Part shown: piece by piece, positions 42,856-52,545 of the stretch | Position numbering within the stretch: position 1 is the stretch's first letter | How the letters are laid out: each line of letters begins with the position of its first letter | Source of the DNA: Anaerostipes hominis (ex Lee et al. 2021) | Lineage (GTDB): Bacteria; Bacillota; Clostridia; Lachnospirales; Lachnospiraceae | Length of the DNA: 60,643 nucleotides | Reading direction: 5' to 3' | NCBI RefSeq assembly: GCF_002270485.1 | Contig: NZ_NQOG01000015.1 | Span: forward strand, 1 to 60,643 | Translations under genes and position numbers: made by a program | The notes under the pieces: generated by a model | The model's input: the letters and a program-made list of their open reading frames with translations, nothing else | What the model was told of the DNA's origin: nothing | Database searches by the model: none

Positions 42856-43206
42856 ATGTTAAATGAAGAAAAGATTTGTTCAAGAATGGTAGAAATGGCA
42901 AACCGCTCAGACGGAAAGAAAGGACTTTACTGTATTTGCAGCCATATGGGCTGGGCAGGCTTCCTTTCAGACGGCGGCAGGGTTGAAATTCCATTGGAAG
43001 GAATACCGGGACATATTAAAACAGACAGCATTAGGATTGATCGGAGAATACCCGGGGAATGGCTGCACAACTACCGGGTTTCAGCAGAAAAAATTTGTTT
43101 TTCCAATTATATTCCCGGGGAGGTAATGCTGAAAACAGACGACCGGATGGGAAGAGAAAAGAGTATTGTGCTGCATGTGAAGATCCACAGGGACAGAATG
43201 TCATAG
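42856..43206 (+). CDS. Hypothetical protein
   Basis: About 116 aa from ATG 42856, which has GAGGTGAAG upstream. The frame is open back to 42661, but that would start inside the rubrerythrin terminator, so the shorter form is preferred. The protein ends in beta-strand-like repeats (KGLYCICSHMGWAGFLSDGG, later RVSAEKICFSNYIPGEV). I recognise no family; it has no signal or membrane segment. Confidence 0.45.
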   Translation: MLNEEKICSRMVEMANRSDGKKGLYCICSHMGWAGFLSDGGRVEIPLEGIPGHIKTDSIRIDRRIPGEWLHNYRVSAEKICFSNYIPGEVMLKTDDRMGREKSIVLHVKIHRDRMS

Positions 43207-43264
43207 TTCCCTGCAAAGATATTTAGTGGTATACTGGTATCAAACATAAAAGGAGGAAAAGAGA

Positions 43265-43819
43265 ATGATAGCATTGATAGTTATATTAGTAATTGCTGCA
43301 GTATTGGTGATCTGGCTGATCAGTTCGTATAACGGGTTTATTACCCTGAGAAATAAGACAGAGGAGGCATACTCTGCGATGGATGTATCCCTGAAAAAGC
43401 GGTATGATTTAATCCCAAATTATGTGGAAACCGTTAAGGGTTATGCAAAACATGAGGCGGGGACGCTGGAAAAGGTAGTGTCAGCCAGAAATATGGCCAT
43501 GGGAGCTTCAGATCCGGAAGAAAGGCTTGCCAATGAAAATGTACTTACCGGCGCACTGCGTTCTTTATTTGCGGTCGCGGAAGCTTATCCGGATTTGAAA
43601 GCAAACCAGAATTTTATACAGCTTCAGGATCAGCTTCAGAGGATCGAAGAAGAGATCGCAGGTTCCAGAAGATATTACAACGGAGTTGTCAACAAGTACA
43701 ATACCAAGGCAGAGATGTTCCCTGGAAATATTGTGGCAGGTATTTTTAAATTCACAAGAAAACCATTGTATGAGATCAGCGATGAGGCTGAGCGTGAGAA
43801 TGTAAAAGTATCGTTCTAG
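43265..43819 (+). CDS. lemA: LemA family protein
   Basis: A 184-aa protein with one N-terminal membrane helix (IALIVILVIAAVLVIWLI) and a cytoplasmic-type helical bundle carrying the LemA motifs SYNGFITLRNKTEEAYSAMD, LKKRYDLIPNYVETVKGYA and the C-terminal RRYYNGVVNKYNTKAEMFPG. Function is unsettled; LemA is regularly encoded beside DUF2207 proteins, as here (23 bases downstream). AAAGGAGGAAAAGAG precedes the ATG. Confidence 0.92.
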   Translation: MIALIVILVIAAVLVIWLISSYNGFITLRNKTEEAYSAMDVSLKKRYDLIPNYVETVKGYAKHEAGTLEKVVSARNMAMGASDPEERLANENVLTGALRSLFAVAEAYPDLKANQNFIQLQDQLQRIEEEIAGSRRYYNGVVNKYNTKAEMFPGNIVAGIFKFTRKPLYEISDEAERENVKVSF

Positions 43820-43842
43820 TGCTCTGACGCAGGGAGGTCATT

Positions 43843-45810
43843 ATGAAAAAATTATGGGGCTCCGGCTTCATCGCAGTTGTCCTGCTGGTCCTGTGTATAG
43901 GGGCAGGATCTGCACTGGAAAGCATATCAGGGCTGTCTCCGTCCAGTGTGGAGTCAGACCCTTACATGTATACAAAGCAGTTTGAGACAAAGGTTGTGGT
44001 TGGAAACGACGGTTCCTATGACATTACAGAAAAAATAAACGTGAGATTCATGGAAGACCGTCATGGCATTTACCGCTATATCCCAAGAAAAGGGACCATA
44101 GCTTCCTATGATAAAAAGGGGAAGATTCAGAAAACACCTTTCTATGCTTCTGTAAAACTGCTCCGTGCCAATGAAACTGTGGATGAGAGCAGTGAAAACG
44201 GCAGCAGTGTCTTCCGGTTTGGAGACGAAGACAAGACAGTGAGGGAAGGGATTTATAAGTTTGAATACCTTCTCAGCCCGAAATTCCAGCAGAAAAGTTA
44301 TGATAACATCTACTATAATATTTTTCCGACACAGTGGCAGAACCAGATTCCGGCAGGGAGCAGGTTTACCATCCAGTTTCCGAAAAAGTTTGATATGGAC
44401 CGGCTGAAGTTTTACTGTGGGGAATATGGATCGACAAAAGAGGCCGGAGATATTCTGTCGCTGGAAAAAGACGAAAAAAATCTTACAGTGACAGGGACTT
44501 TGAAGAAAAGTCTTCCACTTGGTTCCGGTCTTACCTGCTTTGCAGAAATGGATGCCGGATATTTCAGCGGGAACCAGCAGCTCACTGCAGTCCCATGGAT
44601 AATATTAATTCCATCGGTGATCATATTCGCAGTTGTCCTCTGTATGTTCCTTATGTTCGGCAGGGATGAAAAAATTATTCCATCGATCCAGTATCAGCCG
44701 CCGGAGGGACTTGACAGTGCCGGAGTGGGCTACATCATCGATGGAAAAGTTCAGGACAAGGAAATGCTCTCCCTGATTCTTTACTGGGCAGACAGGGGCT
44801 ACCTCACCATTGAAGAAAAGAAAGGGAAGCTTACCTTCCATAGAAAGTCGGATCTTGAAGCTTCGGCGCCGGCATACCAGAGGATTATGTTTGACGACTT
44901 ATTCAACGGTAAGGATGATGTAAAGATTGACGATCTGAAATATAAATATGCGGATACTCTTAATGTGGCAAAAAGTAAACTCATCCGGTATTTCGGAAGA
45001 GAAAAGCATTTTAGTATTTATACATCGGCTTCAAAAGCGGCAAGAGGGATCTCAATGGTGCTTGCGGCTCTTCCTTTGGGATTATTTATGGCCGTTACAA
45101 GTGTTTATTCGTATACGGGGATCGCAAGGATCATCGTTCAGACCATTTTATGGATGTTGTTGTTCGGTGGGATGATCTTATTTACAGCCGCGGTGGACAG
45201 CTGGTATGCCAAAAGCAGGGACAGCAGGAGGCTGTGGGTATTCTGGGGTCTTGCTTTAAGTTTTCTGTCTGCGGCAGCTTACACAGGAAGCTATGTTGTA
45301 AGAGTCAGAAATGGAGAGATTTTCAGCTATATCTGGGTCCTGGCCGCAGTGCTTGTTATGACCGGCGGAATGATCCTGATGACCGGATTTATGAAAAAGA
45401 GAACCCATCAGTGTATTGAGTGGATGGGGTATTTGGCGGGACTCCGTGATTTCATTGAGACCGCGGAGCTGGACAGAATGAAAATGCTGGCAAAAGATCA
45501 GCCGCAGATGTTTTATCACATCATGCCGTATGCCTATGTATTCGGTCTTTCCGATGTGTTTGCTGAGAAATTAAAAGATCTCGGTCTGTCTGCGCCTGAC
45601 TGGTATGAAACAGACCGGCAGTTTACATTTTTTGATTATTATATCTTTAACCGGTGTTTAATGGGAAGTATGGCCCATGTGACGAATACTCTTTCCGTGC
45701 CGGAACCCCCGAAAACATCATCCGGAAGCGGAGGCTTCGGAGGAGGCTCCTTTGGCGGAGGGGGATTCTCCGGGGGCGGTTTCGGCGGAGGCGGAGGCGG
45801 AAGCTGGTAG
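43843..45810 (+). CDS. DUF2207 membrane protein with Gly-rich tail
   Basis: A 655-aa membrane protein. Signal-type helix at 1-25, an extracellular beta-rich DUF2207 domain (about 40-240; FMEDRHGIYRYIPRKG, NIYYNIFPTQWQ), a helix near 250, a cytoplasmic region with a winged-helix-like fold, three or four more helices (about 405-515), a soluble part (MKKRTHQCIEWMGYLAGLRD) and a Gly-rich end with FGGG repeats. It is the intact counterpart of the pseudogene at 37937. It pairs with LemA and precedes a DUF815 ATPase by 25 bases. Confidence 0.88.
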   Translation: MKKLWGSGFIAVVLLVLCIGAGSALESISGLSPSSVESDPYMYTKQFETKVVVGNDGSYDITEKINVRFMEDRHGIYRYIPRKGTIASYDKKGKIQKTPFYASVKLLRANETVDESSENGSSVFRFGDEDKTVREGIYKFEYLLSPKFQQKSYDNIYYNIFPTQWQNQIPAGSRFTIQFPKKFDMDRLKFYCGEYGSTKEAGDILSLEKDEKNLTVTGTLKKSLPLGSGLTCFAEMDAGYFSGNQQLTAVPWIILIPSVIIFAVVLCMFLMFGRDEKIIPSIQYQPPEGLDSAGVGYIIDGKVQDKEMLSLILYWADRGYLTIEEKKGKLTFHRKSDLEASAPAYQRIMFDDLFNGKDDVKIDDLKYKYADTLNVAKSKLIRYFGREKHFSIYTSASKAARGISMVLAALPLGLFMAVTSVYSYTGIARIIVQTILWMLLFGGMILFTAAVDSWYAKSRDSRRLWVFWGLALSFLSAAAYTGSYVVRVRNGEIFSYIWVLAAVLVMTGGMILMTGFMKKRTHQCIEWMGYLAGLRDFIETAELDRMKMLAKDQPQMFYHIMPYAYVFGLSDVFAEKLKDLGLSAPDWYETDRQFTFFDYYIFNRCLMGSMAHVTNTLSVPEPPKTSSGSGGFGGGSFGGGGFSGGGFGGGGGGSW

Positions 45811-45835
45811 AAGAAAATGAAAGGTGGAGGAACAA

Positions 45836-47152
45836 GTGTATAAAAATGTTTCAAAGTTATTGATCTATGGTGATATGGAGCCTGACTCCATTCTGATGCA
45901 GCTCAGTGATATTTTCCGCTGCATGGATGAGAAAAGCCAGACGAAGGAAGTTTTGACGACCAGGGTTTTCAGGCAGATCAAACGTATCCTTCAGGTGGCG
46001 ACAGACTATGGATTCGATGAGAACCTCTGGCATAACTACCTGACATTTCTGCTGATCACCAATGAAAATCCATTCAGCATTACCTGTGAAAAGGTAGGCG
46101 CCAGAGAAGGAAGCGTGAATTATTTTGCGGAAAATGATTTCCGGGCATTTAAGGAGCTGTTTGACTATGACTTTTCGAAGATTGAAGAATATCTGGGAGT
46201 GGACTGCTTCAGCCGTCTTTCTGACTATAAAGCGATTGGAAAGCCGGAGCTTATGTATAACAAAAATGTCAGCGAGAAAGTCCGGGCGCTGAGCCGGGAG
46301 TTGGAGCAGACGAGCGATGAACATGAATATTTCCGGGTAGTCACAAACTTTTATAAGGCTTACGGCGTGGGAATGTTCGGACTTAATAAGGCTTTCAGGA
46401 TCGAGGAAAAAGCCGGAGGGGGCATTACATTCCGCGCAATCAACAATATGGATAAGGTGACTCTGTCCGATCTGGTCGGATATGAGATCCAGAAGAAGAA
46501 GCTGGTCGATAACACGGAAGCCTTTGTCCAGGGGCGCAAGGCGAACAATGTGCTGCTGTTCGGAGACAGCGGTACCGGTAAATCTACCAGTATCAAGGCC
46601 ATTGTCAATCAGTATTATGACCAGGGCCTGAGGATGATCGAGATATACAAGCATCAGTTTAAAGATTTGTCCAATGTGATCGCACAGATCAAAAACCGGA
46701 ATTATCGTTTTATTATTTACATGGACGATCTGTCTTTTGAAGAGTTTGAGGTAGAATATAAATTCTTAAAGGCAGTTATTGAAGGCGGCGTGGAGACAAA
46801 GCCGGAAAATATCCTGATCTATGCTACATCCAACAGGAGGCATCTGATCAAGGAGACTTGGAGCGACCGGGATGATGTGAAGAATGAAAACGGTATGCAC
46901 AAGTCCGATACGATGGAAGAGAAATTGTCTCTGGTAAACAGGTTCGGTGTAACAATAAGCTACTCTAAGCCTACTCAGAAGGAATACTTCAACATTGTGA
47001 TACAGCTTGCAAGAAAAGAAGGGATCACGATGCCGGATGAGGAACTGCAAAAAGAGGCCAACAAATGGGAACTGTCCCACGGGGGAATATCCGGAAGGAC
47101 GGCACAGCAGTTTGTGAATTATCTGATGGGAATTGAAAAGAGTGAAACCTGA
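45836..47152 (+). CDS. DUF815 family AAA ATPase
   Basis: A 438-aa protein with a helical N-terminal half and a C-terminal P-loop ATPase: Walker [17 protein letters not shown] (about 240), Walker [15 protein letters not shown], sensor [15 protein letters not shown] and an arginine in the NRFG segment. DUF815 proteins are single-strand AAA ATPases of unknown target. Start taken as GTG 45836 because GGAGG ends 5-6 bases before; GTG 45824 would overlap the ribosome site. It follows the DUF2207 gene directly. Confidence 0.87.
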   Translation: MYKNVSKLLIYGDMEPDSILMQLSDIFRCMDEKSQTKEVLTTRVFRQIKRILQVATDYGFDENLWHNYLTFLLITNENPFSITCEKVGAREGSVNYFAENDFRAFKELFDYDFSKIEEYLGVDCFSRLSDYKAIGKPELMYNKNVSEKVRALSRELEQTSDEHEYFRVVTNFYKAYGVGMFGLNKAFRIEEKAGGGITFRAINNMDKVTLSDLVGYEIQKKKLVDNTEAFVQGRKANNVLLFGDSGTGKSTSIKAIVNQYYDQGLRMIEIYKHQFKDLSNVIAQIKNRNYRFIIYMDDLSFEEFEVEYKFLKAVIEGGVETKPENILIYATSNRRHLIKETWSDRDDVKNENGMHKSDTMEEKLSLVNRFGVTISYSKPTQKEYFNIVIQLARKEGITMPDEELQKEANKWELSHGGISGRTAQQFVNYLMGIEKSET

Positions 47153-47163
47153 TAGGATAGAAG

Positions 47164-47200
47164 AGGGGCCATGCAATGATTTTGCTGCATGGCCCCTTTT
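47164..47200 (+). terminator. Terminator after the DUF815 gene
   Basis: GGGGCCATGCA and TGCATGGCCCC pair perfectly and are followed by TTTT. Confidence 0.9.
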
Positions 47201-47382
47201 GTAGACACAGCATTTTTTAGAGAAGATGGAATTTCATACCCGTCAAGTTGTTTTTGTTTACAATGCTTCCACGCTTCAGATTTTAAAGGCCTCTCTGGCC
47301 TGCTTGGAACACCTTCTTCCGACGGTGAGAATAATACCGGTGTGCCCTGTGGGAATACTTTTTCAGGAAGACGGCATCATCA

Positions 47383-47868
47383 TCACATAAGATGATTCTC
47401 ATAATCAGGCACCTCCATCTGATCTGCAATTTCTAAAAACGTGTCTACAATGTCGGGGTCAAACTGTGTGCCGCGGTTATTTTTCAGTTCCTGCAGTGCA
47501 ATTTCCGGGTCCATTCCTTTTCGGTAGCACCGGGTGGCAGTCATAGCGCTCGTGGTGATATAGTGTCCCTTCACAGAGTCCGGGAAGCATTTTAATATCC
47601 TTTAGGATGTGAGCACCGACAATGGTATGGTTTTTCATCATTTCATATTCTTCTGGAGTCAGTTTGTCCTGTTTTTTCAAAATAGCATCTGGAACGCCTA
47701 TTTTTCCTACATCATGTAGTAATGCAATAAAATATACGTTCTCACAGTCGTCTTCTGTCTGATCACCTGTACCGGAAGTTAAAAAGATTACTGATAGGAA
47801 TCTTTCAGGAGCATCATGACCTGGTTCAGGACAGTCTTGCTGTCATCAATGATCAATATTTTGTGCAT
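47383..47868 (-). pseudogene. Decayed HD-GYP response regulator
   Basis: Remains of a two-component regulator that would hydrolyse cyclic di-GMP. It begins MHKILIIDDSKTVLNQVMML (receiver start with the acidic DD) and hits a stop after 26 residues; most of the receiver is missing. Then come QTEDDCENVYFIALLHDVGK (HD motif), DKLTPEEYEMMKNHTIVGAH and YHHERYD, after which a frameshifting deletion joins directly to AMTATRCYRKGMDPEIAL and the C-terminal end. The GYP loop itself is deleted. Not functional. Confidence 0.82.
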
Positions 47869-47881
47869 GGGGCATATCCTT

Positions 47882-48076
47882 TCATAAACAGTTATATATC
47901 AGTGTGGAGTAACGGTTCAGATCACTGTATTCAAAATTATCGTAAGCAGTTTTCAAACAGCCAAGAAGATGCTGCATTTCATGTGGATAACAATAACGGT
48001 CAAGGACGGAGATGGCCTCGGAAGCCTTCACGAAAGGAATCACCGTAGGCAAAGGCCATTTTGTCATCAGTGCCAA
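47882..48076 (-). pseudogene. Fragment, probably the end of a sensor kinase with Hpt-like domain
   Basis: A 64-codon frame containing YCYPHEMQHLLGCLKTAYDN followed by FEYSDLNRY, which resembles the C-terminal helix of a histidine phosphotransfer domain. It lies directly upstream of the decayed HD-GYP regulator on the same strand and is probably the remnant of its partner kinase. No upstream kinase domain remains. Confidence 0.4.
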
Positions 48077-48214
48077 TCAGATTTATAAGTTTAAGAAGAA
48101 TCAGAGATAGAAAATGCGGGCTGTATCCTGTTATAATCAATCTGTAATTAATCATCAGCTGAGGAAGGACAGCTCCAAATTTTTTTCCTCAAAAATGAAA
48201 TAAACTCCTTTTGC

Positions 48215-48248
48215 AGAAGAGCCGTCCGGCAGACCGGGCGGCTCTTCT
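48215..48248. terminator. Hairpin after the deacetylase gene
   Basis: AGAAGAGCCGTCCGG and CCGGGCGGCTCTTCT pair across a 4-base loop (one wobble). T-runs are poor, so termination efficiency is uncertain. Confidence 0.5.
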
Positions 48249-48266
48249 GGCAATTCAAAGTACATT

Positions 48267-49112
48267 TTATTTCTTATACCGATACACATCATTGGCACTC
48301 ACCACAACATCTCCCGGATGCAGGGTGATATTTCTCGCTTCTAAGAGCTCCGATACCGTACACACCTGAAAGCCTTTCTTTTCAAGCTTAGGGAGTACCT
48401 TTTTCACAGCTTCCGCCGTAGGAGCATGAATGTCATGCATCAGGATGATATCTCCATCCCTGGCCTGCTTTAAAATGGCATCAGCGGTCTTATCTGCATT
48501 CAGTGTTTTCCAGTCCAGAGTATCAATACTCCACAGGATCAGCGGATCTTTGACCGTATTTTTGACGGTTCTGTTAATAGACCCGTAAGGCGGCCTTAAA
48601 AGTCCTACATCAGATCCGGTGACAGAAGCAATGGCTTCATTCATCCGTGACATCTGTTTTTTTACACCCTTTTTACCGAGCTTTGTGAGCAGAGGATGGT
48701 TCCAGGAGTGTCCGGCGACTTCATTGCCTGATTCCTCAACTTTTTTTACAAGGTCAGGATAATATTTTGCATTCTGGCCAAGCATAAAAAAGGTAGCCCT
48801 TGCATTGTTTTTATCCAGGGCTTTGAGTATTTTCTCCGTATTTTTTCTGGAAGGTCCGTCATCGAATGAAAATGCAATGAGTTTTTTCTCGGGATTGACT
48901 CGTTTGGGAAGAAAGGGGAAATCACCCAGATTAAATTGTGTAATTTCGCGGAGAATCTTCCGGCTCTTTTGAATCTCTCCATTGGCAGCCGAGGATTCCT
49001 GAAGAGAACTTGTCTCTTTACTGGTCCTGAACAGGTAGATGCCCTGAAAAACAATGATTGACAGCATTAAGATCAGCACTGCAGTTTGTCCTTTGTTTAA
49101 TCCTTTTTTCAT
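48267..49112 (-). CDS. Polysaccharide deacetylase (NodB domain), membrane-anchored
   Basis: A 281-aa protein anchored by one N-terminal helix (about 9-28) with an outside NodB domain. Catalytic and metal residues: IAFSFDDGPS (Asp-Asp), GHSWNHPLLTKL (two metal His), LLRPPYGSIN (Arg), LWSIDTLDW and ILMHDIH (final His). It removes acetyl groups from cell-wall glycans such as peptidoglycan GlcNAc or MurNAc. GGAGGCACAA precedes the ATG. It has no operon partner. Confidence 0.9.
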   Translation of the reverse strand: MKKGLNKGQTAVLILMLSIIVFQGIYLFRTSKETSSLQESSAANGEIQKSRKILREITQFNLGDFPFLPKRVNPEKKLIAFSFDDGPSRKNTEKILKALDKNNARATFFMLGQNAKYYPDLVKKVEESGNEVAGHSWNHPLLTKLGKKGVKKQMSRMNEAIASVTGSDVGLLRPPYGSINRTVKNTVKDPLILWSIDTLDWKTLNADKTADAILKQARDGDIILMHDIHAPTAEAVKKVLPKLEKKGFQVCTVSELLEARNITLHPGDVVVSANDVYRYKK

Positions 49113-49302
49113 TTGTGCCTCCTATCCATACATAGTATTTCCGTTTTCCAGCAATCCTTGACAAAAGAACATGGAAAGGCAGGGTGAAATTACAAGCTAT
49201 AATTTATTGTATGTGAACAGATCTGAATATATAATGAGTTTTTTTCATTGTTTTTGGGCGGAAGCTTCTGTTTGGAAGATTACATGGAACAAGAAAAATT
49301 TG

Positions 49303-49311
49303 TGTTATAAT
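49303..49311 (+). promoter_or_regulatory. Extended -10 promoter of the debranching enzyme gene
   Basis: TGTTATAAT ending at 49311, 66 bases before the start codon. The rest of 49113-49302 holds no gene. Confidence 0.55.
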
Positions 49312-49376
49312 AAATATCATATTGTGAGAATTTTTGAATAACCCTTATTTGACGGAGTATAAAGGAGATGGTCTTT

Positions 49377-51488
49377 ATGGACATCAAGAGAATCGGAGAG
49401 GCGGGACAGCTCAGATCGATGGATGTGGTAAACGGATTTGAGGTCCGTCCGGGGTTTTACTTACAGAACGGCGCCACAGCGATCGAAGGAGGCGTGAGTT
49501 TCACCGTACATACGAAAAACGGGACTGCATGTACATTAGTTTTATATGAAAGAAAGGCAAAGGAACCTTTCGCTGAAATACCGTTTCCGGAAAATTACCG
49601 GATCGGAAATGTTTACTCGATGATCGTTTTCGGCCTGGATATCCGGAAAATCGAATACAATTACAGAGTTGACGGACCGAAGGATTTAAAAAAGGGACTC
49701 TTGTTTGACAAGGAGCGGTATCTTTTAGACCCTTACGCAAAAGCCGTCACAGGTCAGAGCAACTGGGGAGAAAAACCCGAGTACAGCAGGGACTGCTACC
49801 GGGCCAGAGTCGTCTCCAATGACTTTGACTGGGGAAGAGCCAGGAGAAAACCTGCGGATATGCGGGACCTTATCATCTATGAGCTTCACACCAGGGGATT
49901 TACAAAACACCATACGTCAGATGTAAAACATCCGGGTACCTTTGACGGGATCAGGGAAAAGATTCCCTATCTGAAGGATCTGGGTATCAATGCTGTGGAA
50001 CTGATGCCTATTTTTGAATTTGACGAGACGAGGGATACCAGGTATGTCAATGGAAAGAAACTTCTGGACTACTGGGGTTACAATCCTGTGAGTTTTTTTG
50101 CGCCGAATACAAGCTACAGCTCGGAGAAAGAATTTAACAGAGAGGGTACAGAGCTTAAATACCTGATCCGGGAACTTCATGACAATGATATCGAAGTGAT
50201 CCTGGATGTGGTGTTCAACCACACGGCGGAGGGAAATGAGAACGGTCCGTTCATATCTTTTAAAGGATTTGACAACAATATATATTATATGCTTACGCCG
50301 GACGGAAAATATTATAATTTCAGCGGCTGCGGCAATACACTGAACTGTAACCACCCGGTCGTTCAGAATATGATCCTGGACTGTTTAAGGTATTGGGTGA
50401 CGGATTACCGGATCGACGGATTCCGGTTTGATCTGGCGTCTATTCTCGGAAGAAGTGAGGACGGTTCACCCTTAAGCAAGCCTCCGCTTTTGGAAAGGCT
50501 GGCATTTGACCCGATCCTAGGCCGTGTGAAATTAATCGCAGAGGCATGGGATGCCGCGGGTCTTTATCAGGTGGGTACGTTCCCGTCATGGAACCGGTGG
50601 TCTGAGTGGAACGGCAGATACAGGGACGATATGAGAAGATTCCTGAAAGGAGATCCGGGCCTTGTGAAAGCCGCGGCCCAGAGGATGAGCGGCTCCAGGG
50701 ATATCTATGACAGGGAGAGCCGCGGCGATACAGCTTCGGTAAATTTTATTACCTGCCATGACGGATTCACTATGTGGGATCTTTATTCCTATAATGAAAA
50801 ACACAATCTGGATAACGGATGGGACAATACAGACGGAGACAACAATAATAACAGCTGGAACTGCGGTGCAGAAGGGTGGACTGACCGGCAGGATGTGATA
50901 AGGCTCAGGAAAAAGCTTGTGAGAAATGCTTTTGCGGCGCTGATGACCAGCCAGGGTGTCCCGATGATGTATGCGGGGGATGAATTTTTAAATACCCAGT
51001 ACGGCAATAACAATGCCTACTGTCAGGATAATGAAATCTCGTGGCTGAATTGGGATCTGCTTTTGGAAAATCATAAGATCTCTCAGTTTGTCAAAGAGAT
51101 GATCCGGTTCAGAAAAAAACATCCGGTGTTAAGATCCAGAGGGAAGAATGCGCTGTGCGGACTGCCCTCGGTCAGCTTTCACGGAGAAGAGCCGTGGAAG
51201 TTTAAGGAGGATTACGAAAACCACCTTCTGGGCGTCCTGTTTGCCGGGAGAGAAAAAGATAGTGACACAGATGACATTGTTTATGTTATGATGAATATGC
51301 ATTGGGAGCCGCATACCGTGAGGCTTCCGGAACTTCCACTGGATTATTTCTGGGAGATTTTTTCAGACACGGCCGACGAGCCGAAAAACGGCCGGCTGCC
51401 CGGAGGGGAGATCCGGCTGGAAGAGCGGAGTATTATCATATTAGAAGGGAACCAAATGGGACGGAAGGGAAATGTCATCTGTCTCTAA
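49377..51488 (+). CDS. glgX: Glycogen debranching enzyme / isoamylase-type alpha-1,6-glucosidase (GH13)
   Basis: A 703-aa enzyme with an N-terminal CBM48 domain (FTVHTKNGTACTLVLYER) and a GH13 barrel: VILDVVFNHTAEG (region I), GFRFDLASILGR (nucleophile Asp), LIAEAWDAAG (acid Glu) and NFITCHDGFTM (third acidic residue). It cleaves alpha-1,6 branches of glycogen or limit dextrins. Start at ATG 49377; the upstream ATG 49368 lies inside AAAGGAGATG, the ribosome site. Followed by the methyltransferase gene after 33 bases. Confidence 0.87.
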   Translation: MDIKRIGEAGQLRSMDVVNGFEVRPGFYLQNGATAIEGGVSFTVHTKNGTACTLVLYERKAKEPFAEIPFPENYRIGNVYSMIVFGLDIRKIEYNYRVDGPKDLKKGLLFDKERYLLDPYAKAVTGQSNWGEKPEYSRDCYRARVVSNDFDWGRARRKPADMRDLIIYELHTRGFTKHHTSDVKHPGTFDGIREKIPYLKDLGINAVELMPIFEFDETRDTRYVNGKKLLDYWGYNPVSFFAPNTSYSSEKEFNREGTELKYLIRELHDNDIEVILDVVFNHTAEGNENGPFISFKGFDNNIYYMLTPDGKYYNFSGCGNTLNCNHPVVQNMILDCLRYWVTDYRIDGFRFDLASILGRSEDGSPLSKPPLLERLAFDPILGRVKLIAEAWDAAGLYQVGTFPSWNRWSEWNGRYRDDMRRFLKGDPGLVKAAAQRMSGSRDIYDRESRGDTASVNFITCHDGFTMWDLYSYNEKHNLDNGWDNTDGDNNNNSWNCGAEGWTDRQDVIRLRKKLVRNAFAALMTSQGVPMMYAGDEFLNTQYGNNNAYCQDNEISWLNWDLLLENHKISQFVKEMIRFRKKHPVLRSRGKNALCGLPSVSFHGEEPWKFKEDYENHLLGVLFAGREKDSDTDDIVYVMMNMHWEPHTVRLPELPLDYFWEIFSDTADEPKNGRLPGGEIRLEERSIIILEGNQMGRKGNVICL

Positions 51489-51521
51489 AGATAAAGTTTA
51501 AGTAAAGGAAGAGAATGTAAG

Positions 51522-52385
51522 ATGTGGATTGCAGATCAGTGGAACGATTATGAAGTTTTAGATACTTCTTGTGGTGAAAAATTAGAAAGATGGGGAGACT
51601 ATTATTTAGTACGGCCGGACCCTCAGGTTTTATGGCAGACACCAAAGAAGTTAAAGCAGTGGAAGAAGCCCAACGGACATTATCACAGGAGCAGCAAAGG
51701 CGGCGGACAGTGGGAGTTCTTTGATCTCCCGAAGACCTGGGATATCAGGTACAGGGAGCTTATATTTCATTTGCAGCCATTCAGTTTTAAACACACAGGA
51801 GTTTTTCCGGAGCAGGCGGTGAACTGGGATTGGTTTTCAGATAAGATCAGAAAGGCCGGGCGCCCTGTGAAGGTGCTGAACCTGTTTGCCTACACAGGAG
51901 GCGCGACATTAGCGGCAGCCGCAGCCGGGGCAGCCGTCACCCATGTGGACGCTTCCAAAGGCATGGTAAACTGGGCAAAGGAGAATGCCCAGGCTTGCGG
52001 CCTGAAAGACAAACCAATCCGATGGCTGGTGGACGACTGTGTGAAATTTGTAGAGAGGGAGATCCGCCGGGGGAACCACTACGATGGGATCATCATGGAC
52101 CCTCCGTCATACGGCCGGGGACCGAAAGGAGAGATCTGGAAGATCGAGGAGAAGATTTTTCCGCTTGTTCAGCTTTGTACAAAGATTTTGTCGAAAAACC
52201 CCTTATTTTTTCTGATCAATTCTTATACGACCGGACTTCAGCCGGCTGTGCTTTCCTATATGCTGGGAACGGAAGTCAAATCAAAGTTCGGCGGGAAAGT
52301 GACGGCAGATGAGATCGGGCTGCCGGTTTCTTCAAATGGCCTTGTTCTGCCATGTGGAGCCTCAGGCAGATGGGAATCGGTATAG
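51522..52385 (+). CDS. Class I SAM-dependent rRNA methyltransferase, RlmI-like
   Basis: A 287-aa methyltransferase. SAM site VLNLFAYTGGATLAAAAAGA (about 121-140), HVDASKGMVNWAKENAQ, DD in RWLVDDCVKFV, and the catalytic-type IIMDPPSYGRGPKGE motif. Similar to RlmI/RlmK proteins that methylate 23S rRNA but without an obvious PUA domain at the N-terminus. ATG 51522 with AAAGGAAGAGAATG upstream. Probably co-transcribed with the debranching gene though unrelated in role. Confidence 0.82.
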   Translation: MWIADQWNDYEVLDTSCGEKLERWGDYYLVRPDPQVLWQTPKKLKQWKKPNGHYHRSSKGGGQWEFFDLPKTWDIRYRELIFHLQPFSFKHTGVFPEQAVNWDWFSDKIRKAGRPVKVLNLFAYTGGATLAAAAAGAAVTHVDASKGMVNWAKENAQACGLKDKPIRWLVDDCVKFVEREIRRGNHYDGIIMDPPSYGRGPKGEIWKIEEKIFPLVQLCTKILSKNPLFFLINSYTTGLQPAVLSYMLGTEVKSKFGGKVTADEIGLPVSSNGLVLPCGASGRWESV

Positions 52386-52491
52386 ATATTTCAGAAATCT
52401 TAATTTTTGCTGAATTTTGTTGGAATACGTAAAAAACAATTGAAATTTTTCTAACTTTGTTTATAATTAAAAAGAGCGTGTATACGAATAA

Positions 52492-52519
52492 TTGACATTT
52501 AACATAATGATAATAATAG
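52492..52519 (+). promoter_or_regulatory. Promoter of the mreB-like gene
   Basis: TTGACA at 52492-52497 and TAATAG at 52514-52519, spacer 16 bp. Confidence 0.6.
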
Positions 52520-52545
52520 AAAATTCGAAAGGGGAATTTTGAAAC

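Noticed and set aside
45639-45854. Pro-rich frames opposite the Gly-rich tail of the DUF2207 protein
   Set aside because: Complement of GGN repeats gives Pro-rich translation; an artefact of composition.
45857-46654. Minus-strand frame of 265 codons opposite the DUF815 ATPase gene
   Set aside because: The plus strand has clear Walker motifs and a good start; the reverse frame shows no domain.
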